Positions 13,016 to 26,336 of a DNA stretch of 64,000 nucleotides are shown here, in pieces. The position numbers and the translations under genes are program-made. Numbering within the stretch: the first letter of the stretch is position 1; each line of letters opens with the position of its first letter. Origin of the DNA: Chrysoperla carnea (lineage: Eukaryota; Arthropoda; Insecta; Neuroptera; Chrysopidae); contig NC_058339.1 in assembly GCF_905475395.1 (NCBI RefSeq), positions 89,662,520 through 89,726,519 of the forward strand, written 5' to 3'. The notes beneath the pieces were generated by a model. It was not told the DNA's origin. It saw only the letters and a list, made by a program, of their open reading frames with translations, and searched no databases.

Positions 13016-13339
13016 GCCCTGATAAAAAAATCCGATTCATGAATCAGAAATTTCCAATTCAGCCAATCGGAATGAATAGGATTCAATTGTAAAAAAAGTT
13101 TTGATTCATTCCAATTCATTCCCATTGAAATCAATTAAAATTTTGAATCGAAATTTAATTGAAATGAATTGAATTCCGATTTAATCCCAATGAACTAATC
13201 GGAAATTTCCAATTGGTTGCAATTCATGAATGAGATCGAATTGGAAATTTCATATTGGGTTCTATTGGATTGAATTGGAATTCAAGAGGAATGAATTGAA
13301 AATTTGAATCGGAATTCAATTGGACTTTTTTATTAGGGC
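13016..13339. mobile_element. MITE rich in AATTGGAAT/AATTCA motifs
   Basis: The ends are inverted: GCCCTGATAAAAAAATCCGA on the left, and on the right a segment whose reverse complement begins GCCCTAATAAAAAAGTCC. The interior is a dense run of variants of GAATTGAAT, GGAATTCAAT and CATTCCAATTCAT on both strands, so it can fold in many registers. It has no coding potential. Confidence 0.7.
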
Positions 13340-13349
13340 TGTACTTTCT

Positions 13350-13925
13350 CGGCTGATTGCTATTTATTAGAAACAATTTGTATTGAAATGAGGGTGTTAT
13401 ATGAAAATGCAGGTAGTCTTAAGACTGATTGTCGAAGTGATTTTATTTTTGAATAAATCCAAATAAAATTAAATTTTAGACTTACATTCTCATATTTAAT
13501 TTATATTGCAGTATATAAGTAGAAAAAAGAAATCTCATCGAACCCGAGTGGTGAAAAATACCATTTGAAGTTGTTGTTCCACTAATTTAACTCTCCAAGT
13601 GGTTGAAGAATTTGCAAGAGAAACGTGTAGAGTTTTTCATGTTTCCAATCACACAGAATTAGCCAACCGGGATCATTCTTGTCAAAATTGATTTCCTTTT
13701 CAACTTTCTACGAGTTGAATGAGATAAAATCCCTCTGACCTATCATAATTTTGATCTTTTAGGCACTGCTACAAAATTTTTCTCTCAATTCCAACCGCAG
13801 TTCAGAGCAGTTAGTCTCTCGGCTGATATTGCTGTTAACTAGAGAGTACTTGTATTAAAATGGAGGTGCTTTATGAGAATGTAGGTAGTCCTAAAACTGA
13901 TTCTCAATGTTGCTTTATTGAATTG
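13350..13925 (+). repeat. R6 diverged direct repeats
   Basis: The block at 13,350-13,450 (CTCGGCTGATTGCTATTT.. to GACTGATTGTCGAAG) recurs at 13,815-13,915 (CTCGGCTGATATTGCTG.. to CTGATTCTCAATG). The block at 13,540-13,800 recurs at about 14,495-14,750. The array looks like old duplications of one non-coding element. Confidence 0.6.
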
Positions 13926-14494
13926 AAAACTTCTTTTGACACGTTGAGCACTTTTTAGGATGAACAAAAATCATGGAATTCGCGTCATCGGTGTTTGTAA
14001 ATGAACTCTTCCTAAACATATGGACCGATTTTGATGAAATTTTGTGTGCGTGTTCAATATAAAATGTTTTTGAGGGTTCTGCACCAAAAAGTTAAAACCC
14101 ATGAAATAAATGGTGGAAACGCATATAAATAGTATATTACACTAGATCTTAATATTCAAATGTATTTATTTTCGCTCCTACCATATTTATCTAGAATTTT
14201 AACAGCTATTTAAATAGTATTGGAGTATTATTTATTATTATTCAAGTATTGTAATAGATATTTATTAATTTATTAGAGGATTATGCGAGCGCAGCAAGCT
14301 CCACTGCCGAAGGCTCCCGTGAGGCCGAAAGCCAGTTATTCCAAAGTTTTAAGTTTTCACTTCCATCGACAATCCCTTATGATTGATTTATTTTTGGTAT
14401 GAAATCAAAATACAATTTTTTGGCGTTAAAGAGTAGATAGGTATACACGTACATTCTTATATTTTATGGATTTTGAAGTATAGAAAAGCGATGT

Positions 14495-14750
14495 ATAAGT
14501 GAGAAAAAGGAGTCTCATCGACCCCTAATTGTGAAAAATACCATTTGAAGATGCTGCTAGATGCTCAGAGAAGTGGATACTTGTAACAGAAACGTGAAGC
14601 TTTTTCCATGCTTCCAATTATTATGCAGAATTAACTAACCAGGAACATTTTTGTCAAAATTGATTCCTTTTTCAACTTCTTCCGATCTATCATAAATGTG
14701 ATCTATTAGGAACAGCTACAAAAATTTGCACTTGATTCCAACAGGCTTAA
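14495..14750 (+). repeat. R6 second unit
   Basis: TCTCATCGACCCC, GTGAAAAATACCATTTGAAG and TTGTCAAAATTGATTCC repeat the 13,540-13,800 block about 960 bp upstream, in the same orientation. Confidence 0.6.
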
Positions 14751-15239
14751 AGTAAACTGTTTTGCATTGCAATATGAAACGCCTCAGTATCGTGGAAAAT
14801 TGATTTTGACGATCCCTAAATGGCCATAAATCTTCATTACAATCAATAAAGGAATAAAATTTAATGGAATAGAACGAAATATAAAAGAAATGATGCAGTA
14901 AATCATTATCAAATCATTTCCGTCTGGTATGGAAAATTATTTTTATTTTTCCGAAATCTAAAGAGGGGAGAAAAAATAACGTGGAACTAAAAAAATTGAA
15001 ATATTTTTAAATTATAATCATCCTGTCTGAACTTGAGTTAAAATTAAATGATGTATATTACATATTGTTTTTGACTATTAGTATAAAAAAACGGACTCAC
15101 ACAACTTCCGTATACAGATCTTCGTAAGTAAGTCTATGGTAAATGGTAAATTGATAACAAATTTCCTTTGAAAGAGTTAATGCCATCAAAACAGGTTATA
15201 ACGAAGAAAATGAACGTAGCGGAACGACATCAATAATAA

Positions 15240-15890
15240 TGACATATTGACTAAACGTAAATTGACTGATGTCAAATTTGCCATGTTACGCATAAAAATG
15301 TAAAACTAGACTTGATACCATGACAAAATTTCTAAGAGACATTACAATTGAATAAAAACGAAGAAGCTATAAGAATTCAATGATTGTTTCCCATCTCCTT
15401 TTAACAAAACAATGTTTTATATGTATTTTATATGTATCTCTATGGTGATATCGAACAATGACGTCACTAACCTATAACTTCCTCTTTATTTAAATAGGAT
15501 ATTTAAACGTTCATCTTTGCGTACTTTTAAAGATTTTTAAAAACCAATATCACATTTCTGCCCGTGCAGTTAGAATTTTTTACCCGAAGTGATAAAAAAA
15601 AATTAGTCAACATGGCTATTGGAATTATGACCAATATATCGGCTATAACGACCAACGCATGTAAAAACACACGATTTTTTTTAAATTTAGGCGCGCTTTT
15701 TCAGTTAAACAACCCAAAGTATTCTGTTTTGCTCTTTATAAACTTTATTTTGGAACTCAATAACTCATATACGGGCTGTAGCGAGCAATCTTCATTGAAA
15801 TTGTTCAGCAAAAACGACCAATATGTACATACAAACATATACTGACCACTTTAATATAAAAATGGACATATCGCTAATAAAGACTATCGA
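15240..15890 (+). repeat. R7 interspersed repeat
   Basis: The block with ATGTAAAACTAGACTTGATA, ACAAAACAATGTTTTATATG, AATGACGTCACTA and TTGCGTACTTTTAAAG recurs at 63,545-63,860. The 93-codon frame at 15,564-15,845 lies within or next to the repeat and shows no familiar protein features. Confidence 0.65.
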
Positions 15891-16959
15891 TTATAACGAC
15901 GGAATTTCTTGGTCCTTTCAATTTCATTATAACCGATTTTGACTATATATATATCGAATAAATACTTACTGCTTAAATAAACATAAGCTGGGAATAGTCT
16001 TGGCTCGAGGAAGTATAAGAAGAGTTTCCTTGGCAGAGTATAAGATGAGGCAGATGGAAATTTTTGAAAAAAGATGAGAAGTCAGAGAAGGAATAGATGT
16101 ACTGACTAATACCTTCTATGACTTCTTATTTGGTTGGTGAACAAGTTTATCGTAATTTGGTGCGTTTTTGTTTCAGAATTCATGATCGCGGGTGTCCGAT
16201 GTTTTCTAAAACGTATTTTTAAGATCTATAACATATTGAGATAAATATTTGGTCTGACAGTTCAAACTTAACCAATGTTGTGCCTTTTGTATGGAAGTTT
16301 GGTAGTTTAATCTGAACATAGAGGAAAATGAGGGAACAAATGCACGCACATAAATGTGAGTACCATGATATAAGACCAAAGGTGAGGTAGAGCATTACAA
16401 TGCACATAAACAATAGCAGTCGAGCGCGAAGTCTCTCATATCATAAAATTAATGAAAATAAATTGCAAAAAAAAAAAAATACGACTGCTAGGGAACTTAC
16501 TACACCAGACAGGAAAATTGTAAAGGGAAACGTAATATACGGGGTGTTAATAAAAGATCTGTACAAAGTTCTACAGCTCAAAATTTAATCAAACTTGCCC
16601 TAGTTCGAAGTTACTTCTTTTGATGGCCAAGTGTTGTCAAAGTTCAAACATAGAAATCGCTTTTTGTAACTTAACTCCTAAAGCAAAGTGCTATTTTTCT
16701 AAAATTGGCTATGTAGACAATTTTAGGATAAAAATCCCACATGAAAATTAAGTTTATCTTTAATCCCTTGGCGTAGAATTAGGAGTTTTCTTATTTCAAA
16801 TCTTCCGTTTATTCTTACGGTTTATTTGAAATTCTGTATATAGTTTTAGATTTGAAACAATGGGCCTTTGTTCTATATTTTTTTTATTGCTTCACAAAAC
16901 GTTTGTTATTAAGCCAAAACATCGCGTGAAATCAAATAGAAAGAATGAAAAATAACACT

Positions 16960-17110
16960 TGGTGACGTCATCGCCTGCAATTGCCATAGCGACTACATAA
17001 AAAAAGTTGTTTTGCAGGAATAAGATGGAAATAATTATATAATTGCTTTTATCTTTTATGATTATCAATCGCTTTTGATTTTGATTTCAGATCTTTTCAT
17101 CTAAAATTGC
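16960..17110 (+). repeat. R5 interspersed repeat
   Basis: GTGACGTCATCGCC, TTGTTTTGCAGGAATAAGAT and ATTGCTTTTATCTTTTATG are the inverted counterpart of 7,455-7,600. Confidence 0.6.
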
Positions 17111-17385
17111 TTTTTTCTTTCTTTTGGTAGTTCACAGTTTACCGAATCTGAATTCAACATTTTCAATTCTTTTCTTTCATGGATGTAGTTCTGATTTAGA
17201 TCCCCACGTTCTGATTTAGATCCTTAAGAAGAAACTTAATGTTCATGAGTGCGGCTTTGTCCAATAAAACAATGTCAACATTGCTTTTAGAAAATTTGTA
17301 ATTGGTGGTTGGAGTTAACTCACATTATTTAAAAGTTTGTTATTTTGAGCTGTACTATCTCTAATTGTACAGGTATTTAAGAAAC

Positions 17386-17389
<4 letters not shown>

Positions 17390-17461
<72 letters not shown>
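17390..17461. repeat. (TA)n microsatellite, about 36 units
   Basis: A pure alternating TA tract of about 72 bp. It creates the poly-(Ile-Tyr) open frame in this region, which is not a gene. Confidence 0.97.
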
Positions 17462-17465
<4 letters not shown>

Positions 17466-17469
17466 CTGT

Positions 17470-19548
17470 CTGGTAAAGTTGGTATGTATGCGTGCGTGTG
17501 TGACTCTTTTAAACTTCCTCTGTAGTTCTGTACCCTATCTAACTCTCCTCAACCCTATCTAGCCCTGCGTTTTATAGTTTAATAATAATACACTCTTTGC
17601 TAACAGGAATTGTTAAAATATATGTATGTATATGTACGTTTATTTTATCGTTGGGGATCGGGTAAGAGTCACAGGTGTTTTTACCATTGTCATTTGATGT
17701 TCACAAAAGGGCTTCTTAGAAACTTTAATTTTTGACCTTTTTTGAAGATATTGATCTGTTCCAATAGGCTTAAAAATTAAAGTTATAACAAGACAATGAC
17801 AACGCAAATAAGTATGTTATCAAAGGTGGCTGTGCAAATAACAAGGAGGGTAGATTCCGGTGGAACGACACATGGGTGATTCCATTTGTGACTGACACTA
17901 TCTTCGAAAAAAAATGCGTTTTATTTTGCGTCTTATTATGAATACTTTTATGTTAACGGTTTTAAATTTAGTGTAGTTTTATGGTTGATTCTACATGTAA
18001 CAAGAAGTCGCGAACAAGAGTATTTTAAAAACTTCGAATATCCTTCTCTATGCAGCATTTATGTTTTTCAATTGTATCTGGGATCAAACTACATAAAAAA
18101 ATTATTGGAAAATGGTAAAATGATGAATCTTATTTTAGAATTAAATTCATTAGAAAAATAAATCGGAACTGATACAACAAAACGATGATAAATCGGGACT
18201 GATACAAAAAAGCGATTATAGTTGCAATTTTAGGTTAACTGTTTTGGGTGCATGTTTATTAAGAACTCGGGCTACTCTAAATAACATTTCATTGCAATCT
18301 TCGTAAAGAGTTATTCTTTGTTTAAAATCGAAAAACTTTCAATGGCCACAAATATAATCATTTATAAACAAAATGAACAAGTCGCGTCTTCGTGTCGTGT
18401 ATTTTAGTTTTCAATTTGTGCATTCTATAGGTAAACTACATAATAACACAATATACGTTTAAATAGAAAAAAAAATACAAGGTGGGTCATTTTCAGCGAT
18501 ATGTGTTTTAATTTGACCTTCAAAATCATCGCGACAAAAGTAACCTCAAATTCACTACTGATAAGAAATAGAGGAGCACCCAAAAAAAAAATCAATACGC
18601 TAAAAACACGAAAATTTTCAAATTAATAATTTGTACTTATATCTTGACATAGTGACCATGTACTTCTTTCAAAAATAAAGTCTAATATGGTAAAAACTCA
18701 AAAATTTCCAAATTTACAATTTGTACTAGTATTTCCACAATCATTTTTAGGAAACCCAAACGCAAGAAATTTTTTCCTTTTTGATATAGGTTTTTAAAAT
18801 CCCAAAAATTTAATTTTGCTCTATCAAATCCAAATTATATTCAATTTTAATAAACTAAATATGTAGTTTTATTAAATTTGGGTCACACATTTCAAATTTT
18901 TAGTCCAATTAAGAGTACCTATAAAAGTTTTGAAGTTTTGAAGATAGTGGGATCCTGGTACCAAAATTTCACACAAAGGTGAATGTTAGCAAAAATTTAA
19001 ATCAAAAATGAAAAGTTTGACCCAAAATAAGTGGATTTCAAAATATACTTTGTATACTTGGCGAGGATACTCTATCGATTAAAAATTTCCCCCCTGAATA
19101 TGCAATTAAAACTTTAGCAAATATGTGCATGTTTTTGGAGCTTGAACACCATGCTAGTATACCTACACGAAGGATATCCTTTCAAGGGTGACTTATAATT
19201 ATTTGCAAACAAGCATCAACTACGTAATTATCTACAAAATCAAATGGCTAACATAAATCCGTTTCGTTGGAAAATTAATATCGATTCAATTTATAAATAA
19301 AAAAATAAAAAACGGAATTCATGAACTGGTGAAAAAAATACTTTATAATCCTTTGTTAATAAATAATACTTTTTTTATATAAATATAGAAACATACACAA
19401 AAGTTTTGCAAAAAGGAACTCCATTAATCATTTTTATTTAAAAACAAATTCTTTTTTTAAAGTGTTATTTTTATAAACTGTTATAAAAACTGTCAATATT
19501 TGAAATGAAGGGCTTTGACGAACTTCTAATATACCATACTTATACTTA
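17470..19548. other. Intergenic DNA, no gene seen
   Basis: No exon is recognisable. Around 18,590-18,760 there are two diverged ~100 bp direct units built on AAAACTCAAAAATTTCCAAA and AATTTGTACTWGTAT. Confidence 0.45.
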
Positions 19549-20182
19549 TTATACCTTGCATATATGTAATATGCAAGGTATACTAAGTTTAGTCCCAAGT
19601 TTGTAACGCTTAAAAATATTGATGCTATGAACAAAATTTTGGTATAGGTGTTCATAAAATCACGTAATTAGTCCATTTCCGGTTGTCCGTCTGTCCGCCC
19701 GTCTGAGGACACGATAACTCAAAAACGAAAAAAGATATCAAGCTGAAATTTGTACAGCATACTCTGGACGTAAAAAGTGAGGTCAAGTTCGTAAATGAGC
19801 ATCATAGGTCAATTGGGTCTTGTCCGTAGGACCCATCTTGTAAACCGTTAGAGATAGAACAAAACTTTAAATGTAAAAAATGTTCCTTATAAAAAAATTA
19901 AAAACTTTTGTTTGAAACATTTTTTTGTAAACATCACTGTTTACCCACGAGGGCGTTAATTAGGTTCAAATTTTATAGTATGTATTAATATAGGAATATC
20001 AGTTGTGTGTGTGTCTATTTAAAAGTGAATATCTTTTGTTATTTACGTGACGTCAAAAAAACAAACGATTGCGCATCAACACTGTCTATACATTTTTGTA
20101 TGTGTTATGTGATAAAGAAATCAACACTGACTATGCATGGTATTTCAACAATTAACTCAGTCAATTGTTTCTTTTCACTTGT
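19549..20182 (+). repeat. R1 interspersed repeat, reference copy
   Basis: This near full-length R1 copy opens with a near-perfect palindrome (TATACCTTGCATATATGTAA, then TATGCAAGGTATA) and ends near CAATTGTTTCTTTTCACTTG. It carries a short extra segment around 20,020-20,080 compared with other copies. The element has no terminal inverted repeats and no coding, and its class is unknown. Confidence 0.88.
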
Positions 20183-20559
20183 TTTATTTTACATTACGTA
20201 AAGAATGAGTAAACTTCTTTTCTTATTTGTTCAGAAATATTATGAAAAACTTATTGTGTTCCAACAATCAAAGATACAATATCGGAGTAGATCTAACAAT
20301 ATACTTAGATATACAGTGTGACTTAAGTCTTGTGGTTATTGACGTGAATACGTCTATATTTTCGTTTATAATATGGTTGCACATTACAGTTAGGGTTGCA
20401 CATTTCGTGAATTAAGTTGGTAAGTATGAAAATCCTCTTATACGAAAGCGTATCCACGTAAAATTTGCGGCAAAGATTTTATTTAATATAAAAATAATGA
20501 TGCAAAAATCATAGACAACAAAATACGTAATAAAACGACCTCGCAAAATCAGATAGAAA

Positions 20560-21035
20560 AATTACTTTTTCTAACCCACATTCAAATATTCTTTGGATCA
20601 TTCTGATCAAAAGTTCTCACGGTCACAAATTCGATCACAAGTAGTTTTCGAGCTATGGGCGATCAAAGCTACGAATATATCATAGTTTTAGTATATGAGT
20701 AGGAAAATGGCTTTCCGTGAAACTTTTACGAACCACTCCTAAAATATTCTTCGGATTGTTCTCATATAAAGCCCACACGGCCACAAAATTTTTTAACAGG
20801 CAGTTTTCTATCTGAAGAACATTTTGAGAATGGTTTGAAAAAGTTTCACAGAATGTCATTTTTCTAGTCATTTACTAAAACTATAATATATTCGTGGCTT
20901 CGTCGTGGATCGTTCGTCGCTAGAAAATTACTCGCAAAAAATTTTTGTGACCATGATCAGAATTTGCGCTTTAGATCAGAATGAGTGAGTTAGAAAAAGT
21001 TTCATAGAAAGTCATTTTCCAATCTAATATTGCAT
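20560..21035. mobile_element. Large imperfect foldback element
   Basis: The two halves are diverged inverted copies about a centre near 20,800. Matching motifs include GGTCACAAATTCGATCAC with the complement of TTTTTGTGACCATGATCAG, ATATCATAGTTTTAGTATAT with the complement of TTACTAAAACTATAATATAT, and CTTTCCGTGAAACTTTTACG with the complement of AAAGTTTCACAGAATGTC. Arms are about 230 bp. It is non-coding; the 63-codon frame inside is spurious. Confidence 0.6.
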
Positions 21036-24000
21036 ATTGCGGGGTCTTTAGATAGTTACTTTGAAACTGTCTTGAAAAATGAAAAGTTTGGTCCCGTTTT
21101 TCAAACTTTTCGACATATTTCCAGTACTGTTTGACAAATTTCCAGTTTTTTTTTTTAGTTTTTTTTTTTGTATTTTTACGTCAAATTTACATTAATTGAG
21201 TTGCATCAAATTAAGTTACAAAAAATAATATCGCAATTTTTCGAAATTTCTAAAGAAAATTTATGCGTATCGCTTGAGCCCGTAATTGTGAGATAAAGGT
21301 ACATGTAGGATCGAGGCCTGGTTATGATTTCGAAAACTGTAACTACACCAACCACTGCTTAATGATTTTCATTCTTAACTTTCAAGTTTCAAAAATAGAA
21401 TCAATTTCGTTTTTTTTCAAAAATTTGTTAAATGAAATAGTCTTCAAAATCGTATTGATCATAATTTATGTGACTTAACTATTCTTCGAGACATATTGTA
21501 CATTTTCTAAAGGATATCAATGAAATGATTGATTCTTTATCGTAGAAAAAATATGAAAAATATTTATTTTATAAAATACTTATGTTCTTTTCAAAAGTTA
21601 ACCCCTTACCTCCCTTCGATATTCACTAAATATATTATTAATATTTGATATCAAACAAGCGAGATTGATCTAAAAATGATAAAACTTTTTGCAAATTATA
21701 ATCAAATTTAAATCGCCATTTCTTTTGAACCGTCAGTTATTTCTCAGTGTTCACCAATTTTATTTCATTTTCTCATCACTTTCACGTTCAGATAAAAATC
21801 ACCATCGTTTATAGAATGTAATATACACATTAATTTTCCCCCTTTTTATTTTGGATGTCAGTGATTTGGATTATTACTGGCCATTAGCCATTAAATCGAA
21901 ACACATTATTCTGTATGACACAAGTTCTAGTAGTTGATAAATGTATTTCTATTTGTTTACAAATTACATCATTTTACACGGCATAAAACAATTGGCTATT
22001 ACTTTCTTAATATATACAGGGATTAAATTTCAATTTTGCCCTAATTTCTTAGATTAGTTTTTGTATTGTATAAATACGTATTTTAACTACCATGTAGTCA
22101 TCCTCAGTATGAATTAGCTAATCGTAATTATTCTTATTGTATATGTCACTCGTTGCTCATTTGATGACGGTCTGGGCACTGGTGGTTTGATGTGCGTACG
22201 GGGTATAATCGATATTTAATTCGAAATATCCTAGAGTTCCTATTTATAGAATAGACGATGAATTGGTTAGAGAAGCAATGCAAATTCGATTCCAAATCAA
22301 TTTAAATAGTTCCCGCTTCGCATGTTTAAAAAAAATTTATATATAACCGTAAGCTCAGTGAAGATTCCCGGAATTATAAAGTTTTTTTCCGGGTATAAGT
22401 AACATTAAATTAATAATTTAAGGAAATCCCCGACATAAAATCAGGTCTGATTGATTCATTTGTGGTGTCACAGCTCTTTGGTGAATAAAACGGTTTTTTT
22501 TTAAAATTTTTTGTTTATTTTTGTTTTTAAAGGTAAATTAATCGAGAGTATCTAAGGTATGTTTAAAGAAAATCTGCTCGTCCGTAAGAAAATCACCTTG
22601 GTATAGGGAACAGAACCTTAAAGTAGCATTTGAAGCAAAGACCTTTGCCCAAACCTTTAAATAAATTCGTTATCATAGAAAGTAAATATTTCTAAATATT
22701 TGGGCATGAATTTTGTAAAACTAGATACATGATTGCTCTATATACAAGTATTTTCTAAATTTTAACCTTCCAAGTTGGTACAATTTACTTTTTACTTGAT
22801 AAGAAGAAAGACTGAATATAACACACTTTATTCTTGAAACAAATAAAATTATATTCAATCAATGAACGAGACAATATAAGGCAAGGTATAGTACCTTGAA
22901 TCAAAGTTTACTTTTATGTGTTTTTATAGGACATACATTGATATAGAACAATGGAAATTGCCTACGTTTATAGTAGTATCGTTCCTTAACACTAGTTATT
23001 TTTTGTGAATTTAAATATTAAGCAAGGTATATTTAAAACTGAAATAAGGTATTACAACTGAACTTACTCGCCACTAAACAATGATTTACGTTGAGTATAA
23101 TTTTTAATATAATTACCAACTTATAAATATGACTGCCAAAAGAATAAAAACTTTTAATTACTTGCAAAAAGAATTTATTTTTAATTTATTCGAAAATAAA
23201 ACCTCATAGACAATCAGTCTTCAGCCTATCTGCTTTCTTATAAAATACTCTCATTACAATGCCGCGCCTAGTAAAAAGCAATAGCTACCGAGAAATGATA
23301 GAAATTCAAGGTATATTTGACACTAGGTACCACATATTACCCTCATAAAGTGAATATTCACAAGATTATATTTTTCTTAGTACAACAAAAATAAAAATGC
23401 CTATAATATTTCAGATCCATTAATCTTTTTTCAATATAAAAAGTACACACATATACAGTGGAGGTAGTGGAAAACATTCTCTTCTTTATAAAAAAAAAAA
23501 AAATATATATATATATATATAATATAATATTGTAAGTAATTGATTCGATTATGTGATATAATATCAAATATGTATACTAAAAACTCTTGTGAAAAATATT
23601 TTACGAGGTCTAGAGCCAGACAATATATTTGACATTAATTTTGGTAAAGTTGGAAATTTGAGAGGCTAATGTAAAAACGATCATCAAGACAAATCACCCT
23701 GCAATGATTATTCAAAAAAGTTTTTAAAATACGAAAATATCGTTAAAAACTAGGGATCAATCTAAATATGATTTCATCCTGACATTTTTTGTACATTCTA
23801 GTTGAGAAATTCAGGCTTTTATCAAGAATACAGCATTTTTTAGCATTTGTTCAGGACGTTACAAAAATATCATGTTTTCTTAGTATCTTTTAACCGTATA
23901 TAAAATAGTCGCTCAGCTCTACCTACTTTGGCACAGGGTCAATCGTAAATGCCAGTCTATTACGCGGTTTTTTTTACATAATTATTTTCCTTAATTATTC

Positions 24001-24150
24001 ATTAAATATTACTTTATTAATTATTTAATACCTTATATTTATAAATATTGACCCAGCACTGAAGTACGTTATGCCGTACGCTCCGTCTTCTGTCCCCTTA
24101 ATTTCAAAAATAGTTAAACGTAGAAAAAAAATTCAGACAAAATTTGTAGC
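21036..24150. other. Intergenic DNA, no gene seen
   Basis: I find no supported exon. A GC-richer patch at 22,140-22,230 gives a short open stretch on the minus strand but has no convincing splice context. Its flank (ATATCCTAGAGTTC) recurs at about 26,180. A T-rich run and short (AT)n occur near 23,500. Confidence 0.45.
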
Positions 24151-24159
24151 TAATTTTAT

Positions 24160-24310
24160 CCTCTGCTACTTATATTTAAATACTTGAAGGCAAAGGAAAC
24201 ACGGTATTCTCAAAAAACTGATTTATGCGACCTTTGACCTTGACTATCTAAGGACGCGAACATGTGACCATATGTGACTTTTGACACGACATTTGTTCTA
24301 TCGAAATAAA
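24160..24310 (+). repeat. R8 interspersed repeat
   Basis: TTGAAGGCAAAGGAA, GACCTTGACTATCTAAGGAC and ATGTGACCATATGT recur at 60,270-60,390 in an intron of the protease-homologue array. It is non-coding. Confidence 0.65.
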
Positions 24311-25420
24311 GATTTTTATAAAAATTCAGCACAATCCGTTCGATCCCGAGGTGAAACCCTTAGATGATTGGAGTATATGTTCGATCTCTCTGCCTTAAAT
24401 CTATTTAATTTGTAGTTTATACGTCAAGAAAATAATTTTAATTCTAAGTTATTTTCTGAGGCCAATAACAAATAGGTGGAAATAACAATATGTTATACAA
24501 ATAGTTAGTTTTTAACACATTCCTCATGATTTTCTAGCTGAGACGTCAAAAATTCCGTAGTTATGAGAGTTACAGATTCGGACAAAATGGATTTTCTATT
24601 CTTATATCAATGCCAACCCCAATGGAATGCACAGTAATTTTATGCTTGCCACGCAATTAAAAATTTATACATTTTCTGAAAGGGAACTTCCAATGGTAAA
24701 AAGTTTCGTATTCTTTAAATTTGTTGGACACAGCCTTCACAAAAAGTTTTTCAAATTACCAGCCGTTCTAAAATGACTGTTGAATGCCACATTTGGTCCT
24801 ATACCTACGAACACATTCTCCTCCATACCCATTGCCATCGTAATATTTGGAAAGAATGAGCGTAGAGAGGAAAATTTTTTGGTTCAGACCATTAATATTA
24901 CAATTGAATAGAAATGTATAATATAATCGAAAAGATTAATAAATATTTTCTACGAAATACTTTTTTCATATGAAATTTATAAGGGGGAAATAAATTTGAC
25001 ATTATCTATATTAAATATTATACAGGATGTTTGTTTTTCAAATATGTTCAACCCAATGGCTTCTCTTAATTGGTTCCGAAAGGATGCAGGAAATTGTGTA
25101 TTGGATCGAACTCCTGAAAAAAAAATCGATGGAATCAAATCGACGAGAGATACAGAACAGTATTTGTAGCACTACTCGAAATTTGTAGCCAAAACTGCAT
25201 AAATTTGTCTTTTGTTGTTGGGCAAAGCTTCAAAAGGTAAGTTGATTTAACACAACACAAACCTAGATGAGTTTGATCTAGATTTGTAATCATGATCGTT
25301 TTGAGCTCAAAGAGTGTTTAAGAGGAAAACTTCCCATAGATGTGACGGTAAGGACGCAGAAAATTTGTATTTACTAATCCCATCATTGAAAGAAAGCAAC
25401 CATAGAATCGAGGAAAGATA

Positions 25421-25712
25421 GGTTAGGCTAGGTTATATTGGCTGTTCACGAAGGACACACTTAGGCTATAAAGCCCGGTTGTGATACCATCTGTGTTTTA
25501 CCACCTTTTCTGCTGATACTTTGATTTATTAGCAACTCAATAATTTTCAGAGACTGAGTGCACTTCCTTCATGCATATACCATGCACTACACCAGCCCAT
25601 CACAACTATCAATTAAATTAATTTTGGTAGTGACGGCGGGAATCGAGCCCGCTCCTCTAGGCATACCGCGGACGAAATTGGTTTCGACTTAACCAACTGA
25701 GCTACCAGGGTT
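25421..25712 (-). mobile_element. tRNA-derived SINE with target-site duplication
   Basis: Read on the minus strand, the element begins with a tRNA-like head: TGGTAGCTCAGTTGG as the A box and GGCTCGATTCCCGCC as the B box, with spacing close to that of a tRNA. A ~200 bp unrelated body follows and ends in TAACCTAGCCTAACC. Flanks are GAGGAAAGATA (25,410-25,420) and GAGGAGAGATA (25,713-25,723), an 11 bp target duplication with one mismatch. The head does not form a clean functional tRNA and continues without a terminator into the body, so this is a SINE rather than a tRNA gene. Confidence 0.85.
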
Positions 25713-26336
25713 GAGGAGAGATATGGCTGGAACGTTATTTGTAACATTGCTTGAAATTTGTAGCCATAGCCTCTATTCTTACGAAATTGTGCTTTTGGAG
25801 CCACCTTCAAGAAATAGGCTGATTCAACATAAGTGCATCATACTAATTAGTATTAAACTTGTGTTGAATTGTTCCGAAAAACCATCATCCTGCAACCTTA
25901 GAACATGGTGTAATATAGAGAGGTCAAGAAAAGACCTAACAAGGAGTCTAAATCTTCCATACTCTATAAGCTTTGTCCTGGACACGCAATAACAAGGAAT
26001 GTTGGGCACAAAACGGTGAATAAGATACTGGTTTATATTTTGAAATCATAAAATCTATCTCTAGATTAAAACATGAAGTATTCAAATAAACTTTCGACTT
26101 GGTAGTCGAAAATACGTATTTTAAAAATACAAAAAACTGATCTAGGAAATTGGGGCAAAAATCGAAATTTATTTCGATATATCCTAGAGTTCTCATTTAT
26201 TATCTTCGATAATATTTGTATGAAGTATTCACTAAAACGGAATTTCCTATGAGAAATAAAGAAAAAAAAAGACAGATTATATCTACTCTCAATTGGAAAA
26301 ACTGTTTTTAGATTGTGCCTTTATAAGCCTCTAGAG

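Noticed and set aside
15564-15845. 93-codon plus-strand frame
   Set aside because: It overlaps the R7 repeat, and the matching part of the 63.6 kb copy is not kept open.
17365-17562. 65-codon frame with poly(Ile-Tyr)
   Set aside because: It is produced by the (TA)36 microsatellite and has no plausible protein sequence outside it.
22140-22230. Minus-strand open stretch reading RTHIKPPVPRPSSNEQ
   Set aside because: It looked protein-like, but there is no good splice acceptor and the flank recurs at about 26,180, which suggests repeat DNA.
25613-25810. Possible tRNA gene on the minus strand at the SINE head
   Set aside because: The A and B boxes are present but cloverleaf pairing is poor, no T-run terminator follows, and a body plus TSD define a SINE.
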